From Collinsella aerofaciens (lineage in GTDB: Bacteria; Actinomycetota; Coriobacteriia; Coriobacteriales; Coriobacteriaceae), in NCBI RefSeq assembly GCF_015561195.1, contig NZ_JADMSU010000002.1, positions 62,001-126,000 on the forward strand: 64,000 bases of DNA, given 5' to 3'. Positions 41,372 through 47,726 of this stretch are shown here, in pieces (within the stretch, counting starts at the first letter, position 1; every line of letters starts with the position of its first letter). Below the pieces are notes generated by a model, which saw only the letters and a program-made list of their open reading frames with translations, did not search any database and had not been told where the DNA came from. A program made the translations under genes and the position numbers.

Positions 41372-41713
41372 ATGAACGTGCAAATCTTCGGCACCAAGAA
41401 GTCCTTTGATACCAAGAAGGCCCAGCGCTATTTTAAGGAGCGCCGCATTAAGGTGCAGTTTATTGACCTTAAGGAAAAGGAGATGAGCAAAGGCGAGCTC
41501 ACGAGCGTGATGCAGGCGGTCGGCGGCATCGACAAGCTGCTCAACCCCAAGGCCAAGGACGAGGAGACGCTCGCGCTCATCCAGCACCTCACCCCCAGCC
41601 AGCGCTTCGACAAGTTGCTCGAGAACCAGCAGGTTCTGGCCGAACCCATCGTGCGCAACGGCAAGAAGGCCACCGTCGGTTATTGCCCCGATGTATGGGG
41701 AGCCTGGGAGTAG
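41372..41713 (+). CDS. ArsC/Spx-family protein lacking the redox cysteine
   Basis: A 113-residue thioredoxin-fold protein of the ArsC/Spx/YffB family (IFGTKKSFDTKKAQRYFKE at the start, PIVRNGKKATVGY near the end). In YffB and Spx the first turn holds a cysteine (for example KNCDTIKKA); here the matching stretch reads KKSFDTKKA, with no Cys. The single cysteine of the protein is near the C-terminus. Thiol redox chemistry by the usual route is therefore unlikely. An RNA-polymerase- or protein-binding role like Spx is possible. The gene starts 8 bp after the RNA hairpin, without a clear ribosome site. Confidence 0.85.
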   Translation: MNVQIFGTKKSFDTKKAQRYFKERRIKVQFIDLKEKEMSKGELTSVMQAVGGIDKLLNPKAKDEETLALIQHLTPSQRFDKLLENQQVLAEPIVRNGKKATVGYCPDVWGAWE

Positions 41714-41799
41714 CCTGTGTTATTTGTCGGCGCGTGGGTATAAGAGCAGGCGTTTGGCATAAGATTCAACTGTAAGCCATGTCTAACAAAGGAGGGCAC

Positions 41800-42930
41800 A
41801 TGCCCAACAAACCCGTGAAGATCATCATGCTTACCGGATACCTCGGTGCCGGCAAGACCACGCTGCTCAACCACATCCTCGCTAACGACGGCGGCATCCG
41901 CGCCGCCGTGATCGTCAACGATATCGGCGAGATCAACGTCGACGCCAGCCTCATCGCTGACGGCGGCCTTTCCGAGGCCGACGACCTCATCCCGCTCACC
42001 AACGGCTGCATCTGCTGCACGCTTTCGGACGACCTGGCCAACCAGCTGCAGGGCATCGCCGATTCGGGCAACTTCGATTACATCATCATCGAGGCATCGG
42101 GCATTTGCGAGCCTATCCCCATTGCCTACACCATCTCGAGCTTCTGCGACGAGGCCAAGGTGGGCGGCGAGCCCAAACTCGCACTCGACAACATCGTGGC
42201 TGTGGTCGACTGCGCCCGCATGTACGACGAGTTCAACGGCGGTCGTGACCTGCTGGCAGAGGATATCGATGAGGACGACATCGAGAGCCTGCTCATCCAG
42301 CAGATCGAGTTCTGCTCCACGCTGATCCTCAACAAGACCGACACCGTGACGCCTGAGCAGATTGCCGAGCTCAAGGCCATCGTGCGCAGCCTACAGAAGG
42401 ACGCCGTGATTGTCGAGGCTCAAAACGGCGAGGTCCCCATGGAGGAGTTGCTCGACACCGACCGCTTCGACTTTATGCGCGCCTACAACTCCGCCGCCTG
42501 GATCGAGGCCATGGAGCATCCCGAGGAGCACGACGACCCCGAGGTGCTCGAGTACGACATCGAGACCTTTGTGTATTCGCGCCGCAAGCCGTTCGACCTG
42601 CAGAAGTTTACCGACTTTGTTGAGCAGGAGTGGCCCGACGAGGTCATCCGCGTCAAGGGTCCGCTGTGGCAGGCCAGCAACCCGGACATGTGCTACATGT
42701 TTGAGCAGGCCGGCCACCAGATGCGCCTGATGGAGAACGGCCTGTTTGTCGATTCCGCACCCGAGGGCGAGAAGCAGAAGATCATCGACGAGAACCCCGA
42801 GATCATGCAGATTTGGGACGACGAGACGGGCGACCGCATGACGAGCCTGTGCATCATCGGCCGTCACATGGACAAGGACGCGCTCATCGCCGCCCTCGAT
42901 GCCTGCCTGACCGACTGGCACCGCGCCTAG
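41800..42930 (+). CDS. CobW/COG0523 G3E-family metallochaperone GTPase
   Basis: A 376-residue GTPase. Walker A is GYLGAGKTT, the metal-binding motif is CICC (Cys70, Cys72, Cys73) after NGC, and the base-recognition motif is NKTD. The C-terminal CobW domain is present. Such proteins move zinc or cobalt into target proteins at the cost of GTP. I start at 41800 because AAAGGAGG lies 4 nt upstream, seven codons after the open-frame start. No metal-regulated operator (such as a Zur box) was identified. The client protein is unknown. Confidence 0.92.
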   Translation: MPNKPVKIIMLTGYLGAGKTTLLNHILANDGGIRAAVIVNDIGEINVDASLIADGGLSEADDLIPLTNGCICCTLSDDLANQLQGIADSGNFDYIIIEASGICEPIPIAYTISSFCDEAKVGGEPKLALDNIVAVVDCARMYDEFNGGRDLLAEDIDEDDIESLLIQQIEFCSTLILNKTDTVTPEQIAELKAIVRSLQKDAVIVEAQNGEVPMEELLDTDRFDFMRAYNSAAWIEAMEHPEEHDDPEVLEYDIETFVYSRRKPFDLQKFTDFVEQEWPDEVIRVKGPLWQASNPDMCYMFEQAGHQMRLMENGLFVDSAPEGEKQKIIDENPEIMQIWDDETGDRMTSLCIIGRHMDKDALIAALDACLTDWHRA

Positions 42931-42969
42931 GTTTATCGAAGCGGGCATTTTTCCGCCCACGTAACCGCC

Positions 42970-43011
42970 AAAACCACCACGAAGGTGCCTGTCCCCTTCG
43001 TGGTGGTTTTT
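42970..43011 (+). terminator. Terminator after the CobW gene
   Basis: AAAACCACCACGAAGG and CCTTCGTGGTGGTTTT form a perfect stem followed by T. The loop contains CCTGTCC, like the GGGACAG-type repeats in the window. Confidence 0.85.
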
Positions 43012-43032
43012 CGTTCTGAGCCAAGGAGATTC

Positions 43033-43632
43033 ATGTTCAACATTGTGCTGTATGCGCCCGAGATTCCGGCCAATACGGGCAATATCGGCCGCACCTGCGT
43101 AGTTACCGGCGCCCGCCTGCATCTGGTGGAGCCACTGGGCTTTTCGCTCGACGACAAGACGGTGCGTCGCGCCGGCCTGGGCTACTGGCAAAACTTGGAC
43201 GTGACCACCTATGCCGGCTGGGAGGATTTCCTTGCGCGCAACGGCCTCTCCCCCGCCGACGAGCGCCTGCATCTGCTGACCAAAAAGGCACGCCGCACCT
43301 ATGCGCAAAGCACCTACCGCGATGGCGACTACTTGGTCTTTGGCAGCGAAAGCTCGGGGATTCCCGAGCCACTGCTTGCCGCGGCGCCCGCGCGCTGCGA
43401 GCGCATCCCCATGCTGCGCGATTGTGACTCGCTCGATAACGCCGAGGCCTGGGAAGCCCACGAGGAATCGCTGGGGCATACCGAGGACAGCCATGAGGCC
43501 ATCCTTCGGCAGGATATCTGCGGCAACTTCGTCGACCCGGACGATTATCGCATCAGCGCACTCAACCTCTCCAACAGCGCCGCCATCGTCCTCTACGAGG
43601 CCCTGCGCCAAACAGGCTTTCCCGGCATGTGA
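43033..43632 (+). CDS. trmL: tRNA (cytidine/uridine-2'-O-)-methyltransferase TrmL with an insert
   Basis: A 199-residue SPOUT-fold methyltransferase that methylates position 34 of certain leucine tRNAs. Family signatures are IVLYAPEIPANTGNIGRTC, LHLVEPLGF, YLVFGSESSGIP, RIPM and the knot segment LNLSNSAA. The usual length is about 155; here about 41 extra residues (acidic, DNAEAWEAHEESLGH...) lie between RIPM and LNLSNS, next to the cofactor knot. AAGGAG precedes the start. The stop codon lies in a 31-bp palindrome, and the 3' end is repeated at 47670-47689 beyond a foreign-looking insert. Confidence 0.9.
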   Translation: MFNIVLYAPEIPANTGNIGRTCVVTGARLHLVEPLGFSLDDKTVRRAGLGYWQNLDVTTYAGWEDFLARNGLSPADERLHLLTKKARRTYAQSTYRDGDYLVFGSESSGIPEPLLAAAPARCERIPMLRDCDSLDNAEAWEAHEESLGHTEDSHEAILRQDICGNFVDPDDYRISALNLSNSAAIVLYEALRQTGFPGM

Positions 43633-43657
43633 CAAAGGGACAGTCCCTTTGTCACAT
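43627..43657. repeat. 31-bp palindrome at the trmL stop (copy 1)
   Basis: A perfect palindrome, ATGTGACAAAGGGAC-A-GTCCCTTTGTCACAT. The trmL stop TGA is inside it. Copies 2-4 are at 47692, 50242 and 50839. Confidence 0.85.
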
Positions 43658-43668
43658 TCGGCCGGCTA

Positions 43669-45054
43669 TCACTCTGCAATGCAAATCTCATCCCCGCTGT
43701 CCTCGGAGGTCGTCTCCATGCCAACCAATGTTGCAATCCGTTCCTGTTTTTCAATGATGAACCGTTTATGGTAGAAGATATTGGCATACTGCAAAACACG
43801 ATTCATTTGCGAGGCATCAAACAGAGCACCGACAACGCCGCCAAATACAGGGACGGCTTTACCAAGAGATTTTTGGGTGATATTCCTGCCAATTTGCTCG
43901 AGTACGTTTTTGAAAACATTGTTCTCGAGCGACTTCTTGCCGGCATTTTCGATTGCCTTGCGTGCGGCGGCATTTGCAAGGGCGCGAATCTGCGCGATAA
44001 GCGTGGCAGCGCCGCCCCGTGCCGCCATGGCCGTCCAACCCTTTTTGACTGTCTGCTTCACGCCCTCCATCTCGGCTACAAGCATCACTTTGCCGATTGC
44101 GGCAGTCATGCCATCAGTAGAACCTGCTGACGGAGCCATCGCGTTTGAAAACACATCACCCGCAATGACCAATTCAGCCGGATCCTCTTTAACGTTAAAT
44201 CCATACATCATGGCGACTGACTGCACCGCGCGATAATAGAGAAACATGCTGAACACGATGTTGAAGGGCAGGCCGGCAAAACCGGGAGCGCCTGTCGCCG
44301 CACCCTCGGTCGCCGCAAGCAGCAGGTGTCTACCGTTCTCGCCTGCCGCAATCTTCGCGACGTCAAAACTGCGAAGCATGAACAGCTCATCAATCGACCG
44401 GATAGTAACACCTTCGAGCGTGGCGTTTGCAACCTCAACAATCTGTGCCTCAGTGACGCTGTACTTGGCAGCTTGCTCCTCGATGATCTTGAAACCATCG
44501 ACAACTTGCTTCATGACCTGCGCATACAGCGCTTGTTTCTGAATCTCACCCGTAAGGTCGTCGACCGCACCCCCAATGGTAGCGCGAAGATTCTCCGGTA
44601 CTCTTGACCCGGCCTTATCAGCCAGCTGTTTGAGCTTTGAAGGCGATACCATCTTTTCGTATTGCTCGGTTAATACCTCAAGCTCGCCAAGCTCGCGATT
44701 GGACAGTAGCGGATCGGGCAACACCCAATCACCGTTATCGTCAACGAGCGTCGACGATAGGCCGAGTTGCTCTTGTCGCTTTGCGTTGTAGCGCTCGTTA
44801 GCCGCGGCGGCTGCCGTAGAAGCAATCCCGTTTGCGAAATCCGAAAAACCTTTGAGTGCACTATCTGCCAAAGGACCAGCGGCTTCCGCCAGTTCCCCCG
44901 ATTTCTTTTGAGCCTCCTTGGTCGCATCCTTAATGGCGTTTCCAGCACCATTGAGTACTCCAGACATCATGTTCTCCAGCGAAGAAAAGCTGGCACCGGA
45001 CTTCCGCCATTTTTCGAGCTCCGCCCCAACGGTCTGTTGCCGTTTATCCAACAT
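43669..45054 (-). CDS. EcsC-family membrane-associated protein
   Basis: A protein of about 461 residues. The C-terminal two-thirds matches the EcsC family: SIDELFMLRSFDVAK, an Ala/Gly-rich amphipathic stretch (LLLAATEGAATGAPGFAGLPFNI), then VFSMFLYYRAVQSVAMMYG and a conserved glycine-rich end (AVPVFGGVVGALFDASQM). The N-terminal part is helical and Ala/Lys-rich. EcsC proteins are poorly understood membrane-linked factors, some in stress or defence contexts. I start at ATG 45054 (AGGGGTG upstream). It follows DUF4230 with a short overlap, so they are translated together. Confidence 0.75.
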   Translation of the reverse strand: MLDKRQQTVGAELEKWRKSGASFSSLENMMSGVLNGAGNAIKDATKEAQKKSGELAEAAGPLADSALKGFSDFANGIASTAAAAANERYNAKRQEQLGLSSTLVDDNGDWVLPDPLLSNRELGELEVLTEQYEKMVSPSKLKQLADKAGSRVPENLRATIGGAVDDLTGEIQKQALYAQVMKQVVDGFKIIEEQAAKYSVTEAQIVEVANATLEGVTIRSIDELFMLRSFDVAKIAAGENGRHLLLAATEGAATGAPGFAGLPFNIVFSMFLYYRAVQSVAMMYGFNVKEDPAELVIAGDVFSNAMAPSAGSTDGMTAAIGKVMLVAEMEGVKQTVKKGWTAMAARGGAATLIAQIRALANAAARKAIENAGKKSLENNVFKNVLEQIGRNITQKSLGKAVPVFGGVVGALFDASQMNRVLQYANIFYHKRFIIEKQERIATLVGMETTSEDSGDEICIAE

Positions 45055-45065
45055 GCTATTCACCC

Positions 45066-45710
45066 CTACTCAAACGCAATGTCAACATTGACGTCATCGC
45101 CGCATAGGGCTTTGACCTGTTTTTCGATAAGGGCGCAGGCTCTATCATCAGATTCTTGGAGCATATTGCTTTCCTTGACCTTCTTGGTCTGCTCTTTCTT
45201 TGCCTGTTTCAATAACGTGTTTAGATCATCCGTGCTTACTTGATTCCAGTTAAGAAAACCATTGTCCTCAACATATTTCTTAAGCGTATTGGGGTCTGTC
45301 GAGAACGAAGTGATCTCCGAGTGAGGCAGTATAACCTTTACGCTCTTGACCTCTGAATTCTTATCGGCCATATTAGCCCGTACGATTGTAACCTTCATCT
45401 TATCGGCATTGATCCCGATGTCAGCCTTGCCGTCAATCGTTGCGACATATCGCTTAGACGTAAAGGGGTTTTCCCACCCAAGCGGATTGCCCGCCTCATC
45501 AATTGAAAGCAGCTGGGTGAAATTGTACTCGTACGTCACGAGCTTAACGACTGGCGTGATCTCCTCGCGAATCGAATCATCGCTGATCGTTGTAGGATTA
45601 CGCGTCAATGACATCCAGATACCCCAGGCAACCGCTAGAACCGTAACAACGACTAACCCGCCAAAGGCAACCTTTTGCGGTATCGTTGTAAGAAATTTTG
45701 TTTTTGCCAT
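45066..45710 (-). CDS. DUF4230-family single-pass membrane protein
   Basis: A 214-residue protein with one N-terminal transmembrane helix (about 14-34, VAFGGLVVVTVLAVAWGIWM) and an extracytoplasmic domain of the DUF4230 type: LVTYEYNFTQL, GKADIGINADKMKV, VKVILPHSEI. DUF4230 proteins are widespread and uncharacterised. AAAGGTG precedes the start. It lies between the lipoprotein and EcsC genes on the same strand. A cell-envelope role shared with those genes is inferred. Its base composition is more AT-rich than the surrounding core genes. Confidence 0.75.
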   Translation of the reverse strand: MAKTKFLTTIPQKVAFGGLVVVTVLAVAWGIWMSLTRNPTTISDDSIREEITPVVKLVTYEYNFTQLLSIDEAGNPLGWENPFTSKRYVATIDGKADIGINADKMKVTIVRANMADKNSEVKSVKVILPHSEITSFSTDPNTLKKYVEDNGFLNWNQVSTDDLNTLLKQAKKEQTKKVKESNMLQESDDRACALIEKQVKALCGDDVNVDIAFE

Positions 45711-45807
45711 CCTGTTTCACCTTTTCTTTATTGCCCCGACGTTCCCATCATCTTCCAGCGCGAGCATGATGACACGAATCATTCCGTCAACGGCTCAATG
45801 CAAAGCG

Positions 45808-45845
45808 CGACCGTTCGGAGAAAACGGCCGCGCTTTCTTTTCAAT
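45808..45845. terminator. Hairpin between lipoprotein and DUF4230 genes
   Basis: AAAGCGCGACCGTT and AACGGCCGCGCTTT pair with one mismatch. The T-rich tail is on the + strand, so it may be a weak two-way terminator or a remnant. Confidence 0.45.
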
Positions 45846-45854
45846 TCCCGCGAA

Positions 45855-46667
45855 CTATTCCTTGACGCTGTAACCCGACACCGTCGGCGCAAGCCTCGAG
45901 GCGTCAACCTCGCTCATTACCTCAAACTTCACCTTCTCGCCAGGCACCCAGGCAGATGCATCTGCGTAGCATTCTTCCGCCCTCACACCATCGGCATCGT
46001 AAAGGGCAACGTTTAGATAAACGTTTTCGAACGATATGTCAGAGGTGTTTTCGACGATTGCAGTGTACGTATAGAGACCGTAGCCATCATCACTTTTCTC
46101 AAAGTTCGCCGATGAGAGCAAGCCGTTGATAACCTCATCGTTATGCGTCTTCTCCTCTACGGTCCTACCGTTCTTAATCAGCTCGTCAAACTCATCTTGA
46201 TACTCGTCATCGACTGTTAAGTCATATCGATCAACCAGTTTCTTAAGCTGTGCGGATCGTGCGTCGTAGGCCTTTTCCCATTCCTCGTAGTATTTAGGAT
46301 CAGATTCCGCATACTTCTTGGTAACATCAAGCTGATCGTCAAGCAGGTTGAGATAGGCGATGACATCTTCCTGCATCTTAGTGTCTTTAAAAGGCGCCTT
46401 TTTGAGTTCTTTGTCGTTATCGATCTCGGTTTTAATTATCTCTTTTCGCACTTTATTCGAGCTTAGATCAGCATCTTCTCCAAGCGATTCGATATAATCC
46501 GACCGCTTTTGATAACCTTGAGCGATCACAGCCATTGCACGGTCATCGGCATAATCAGGTTCAGCGTTTTTCTTCTCAGACTGCGAACAGCCGCTCAGCA
46601 GAAGCGCCCCACAAAACACCATCGCAAATAGCGCGGTCACCAGAGCCATTCCATAACGCCTTTTCAT
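45855..46667 (-). CDS. Lipoprotein with C-terminal FxLYD-like domain
   Basis: A 270-residue lipoprotein. A signal peptide ends in the lipobox LLSGC, followed by a Ser/Lys-rich mature start. The middle is helical and charged (YQKRSDYIESLGEDAD..., DPKYYEEWEKAYDARSAQL). The C-terminal about 90 residues are a beta domain typical of FxLYD proteins (YTYTAIVENTSDISFENVYLNVALYD). GGAGG precedes the start. It is probably surface-exposed and anchored to the membrane; no ligand is known. It is the first of three envelope genes on the insert. Confidence 0.8.
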   Translation of the reverse strand: MKRRYGMALVTALFAMVFCGALLLSGCSQSEKKNAEPDYADDRAMAVIAQGYQKRSDYIESLGEDADLSSNKVRKEIIKTEIDNDKELKKAPFKDTKMQEDVIAYLNLLDDQLDVTKKYAESDPKYYEEWEKAYDARSAQLKKLVDRYDLTVDDEYQDEFDELIKNGRTVEEKTHNDEVINGLLSSANFEKSDDGYGLYTYTAIVENTSDISFENVYLNVALYDADGVRAEECYADASAWVPGEKVKFEVMSEVDASRLAPTVSGYSVKE

Positions 46668-46702
46668 TTCGTCCTCCTTTTAATACAAAACACGATATCT
46701 AG

Positions 46703-46821
46703 CCCCTCGTCAAAAAGCAGACGAATTGGCAACGCGGTGGCACTATTTGGCTCAAGGGCGTGAACTGGACAGACATCGAGGGAAGGAGTGAGCTCTGTTC
46801 AATAAACTCCCCTCGTCAAAA
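46703..46821. repeat. 13-bp direct repeats next to the recombinase gene
   Basis: CCCCTCGTCAAAA occurs at 46703-46715 and 46809-46821. The second copy also pairs imperfectly with CGAGGGAAGGAGT upstream of it. A recombination site for the adjacent recombinase is possible but unproven. Confidence 0.4.
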
Positions 46822-46828
46822 TGTCTAG

Positions 46829-47464
46829 CTAAAGAAGACGGACAGACGACGAACGGTCAAAACTAGCCGCGTCCGCCCGTCTCCAACGATCGAATGTCGA
46901 TGCGCTGACGTTCAAAAGCGCAGCAGCCTCTCGCCTCGTAACCTCACCCCCTTCGAATAATTTGATGACATCGCGATAGCTATCTGGACGTTCGAATGCC
47001 GGCCTTCCAAATTTCACGCCACGCAAACGCGCCGACGCGATGCCCTCCGCCTGGCGTTGCTTGATGTTTTCGCGCTCTAGCTGCGCCACGTAGCTCAAGA
47101 TCTGAAGGACCAGATCTGCCATAAACGTTCCCGTGATGCCATCGGGCTGCTCGCGCGTATCGAGCAGCGGCATATCAAGAACCACGATGGCAGCGTTCCT
47201 ATCCACCGTGATGCGTCGCCACTCATCGAGGACTTCGCGATAATTGCGACCCAAACGATCGATACTTTTGATCACGAGAACGTCACCCGCGCGCAACCTG
47301 CGAAGAAGACGTTGGTACTGGGGACGCTTAAAGTCCTTACCGCTTGCCTTGTCAGCATAAATCTGGCTCCGTTGCACAGGAAACCTCCCTAGTGCGTCTA
47401 ACTGGCGGTCCAAGTTCTGGTCCGCGGAAGAGACACGCGCATACCCAAAGATTCGATTGTCCAT
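46829..47464 (-). CDS. Serine recombinase of the resolvase/invertase family
   Basis: A 211-residue small serine recombinase. The catalytic domain begins FGYARVSSADQNLDRQ with the nucleophile at Ser12. DRLGRNYREVL and the helix E segment QLERENIKQRQAEGI follow. The C-terminal HTH_7 (VTRREAAALLNVSASTFDRWRR) binds DNA. AGGGG precedes the start. It most resembles Tn3-type resolvases and invertases rather than large integrases. No invertible segment with inverted crossover sites was seen beside it. It may be a resident of the trmL-linked insert. Confidence 0.9.
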   Translation of the reverse strand: MDNRIFGYARVSSADQNLDRQLDALGRFPVQRSQIYADKASGKDFKRPQYQRLLRRLRAGDVLVIKSIDRLGRNYREVLDEWRRITVDRNAAIVVLDMPLLDTREQPDGITGTFMADLVLQILSYVAQLERENIKQRQAEGIASARLRGVKFGRPAFERPDSYRDVIKLFEGGEVTRREAAALLNVSASTFDRWRRADAASFDRSSSVRLL

Positions 47465-47669
47465 AATTGCCCCTATCGGCTACCTCTTGGCAGCATCAGC
47501 TCAAGCGAGAGCCCACTCACTATAGGGCGTGCAAATTTCGCGAATGGGTTGAGGTCATTTTGGCCCTCAGGCACAAGCTATTCAAGTGCCATGCCGACAA
47601 CATGCTGACTTTTAACGGTAATCAGCTGCCTTTAACTAGAATTGCTAGAAAAGAAAACCGTGATGCTGA

Positions 47670-47689
47670 CAGGCTTTGCCGGCATGTGG
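47670..47689. repeat. Repeat of the trmL 3' end
   Basis: ACAGGCTTTGCCGGCATGTG here matches 19 of 20 bases of 43612-43631 at the end of trmL, in the same orientation. It is followed within 8 bp by palindrome copy 2. It is the candidate second end of the insert. Confidence 0.6.
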
Positions 47690-47691
47690 CA

Positions 47692-47722
47692 ATGTGACAA
47701 AGGGACTGTCTCTTTGTCACAT
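47692..47722. repeat. 31-bp palindrome, copy 2
   Basis: ATGTGACAAAGGGAC-T-GTCTCTTTGTCACAT, one mismatch from perfect. It ends a few bases before the UvrA-like gene stop at 47727. Confidence 0.8.
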
Positions 47723-47726
47723 TCGG

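Larger units (their letters stand above)
43627..47722. mobile_element. Candidate trmL-linked insertion with serine recombinase
   Basis: The stretch between palindrome copies 1 and 2 has visibly lower GC than its neighbours and carries four minus-strand genes (recombinase, lipoprotein, DUF4230, EcsC). The sequence ACAGGCTTTCCCGGCATGTG at the trmL end recurs as ACAGGCTTTGCCGGCATGTG just before copy 2 (19 of 20), so both ends carry the trmL 3' end plus palindrome. This resembles an integrated element with direct repeats. It could also be independent insertion of palindromes. Excision was not tested. Confidence 0.4.

Noticed and set aside
46829-47464. Phase-variation invertase with a nearby invertible segment
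   Set aside because: No pair of inverted crossover sites flanking a promoter or gene was found; only short direct repeats are present.
47467-47697. A 76-residue ORF upstream of the recombinase
   Set aside because: It has no ribosome site and no protein-like pattern, and it ends inside the repeat region.
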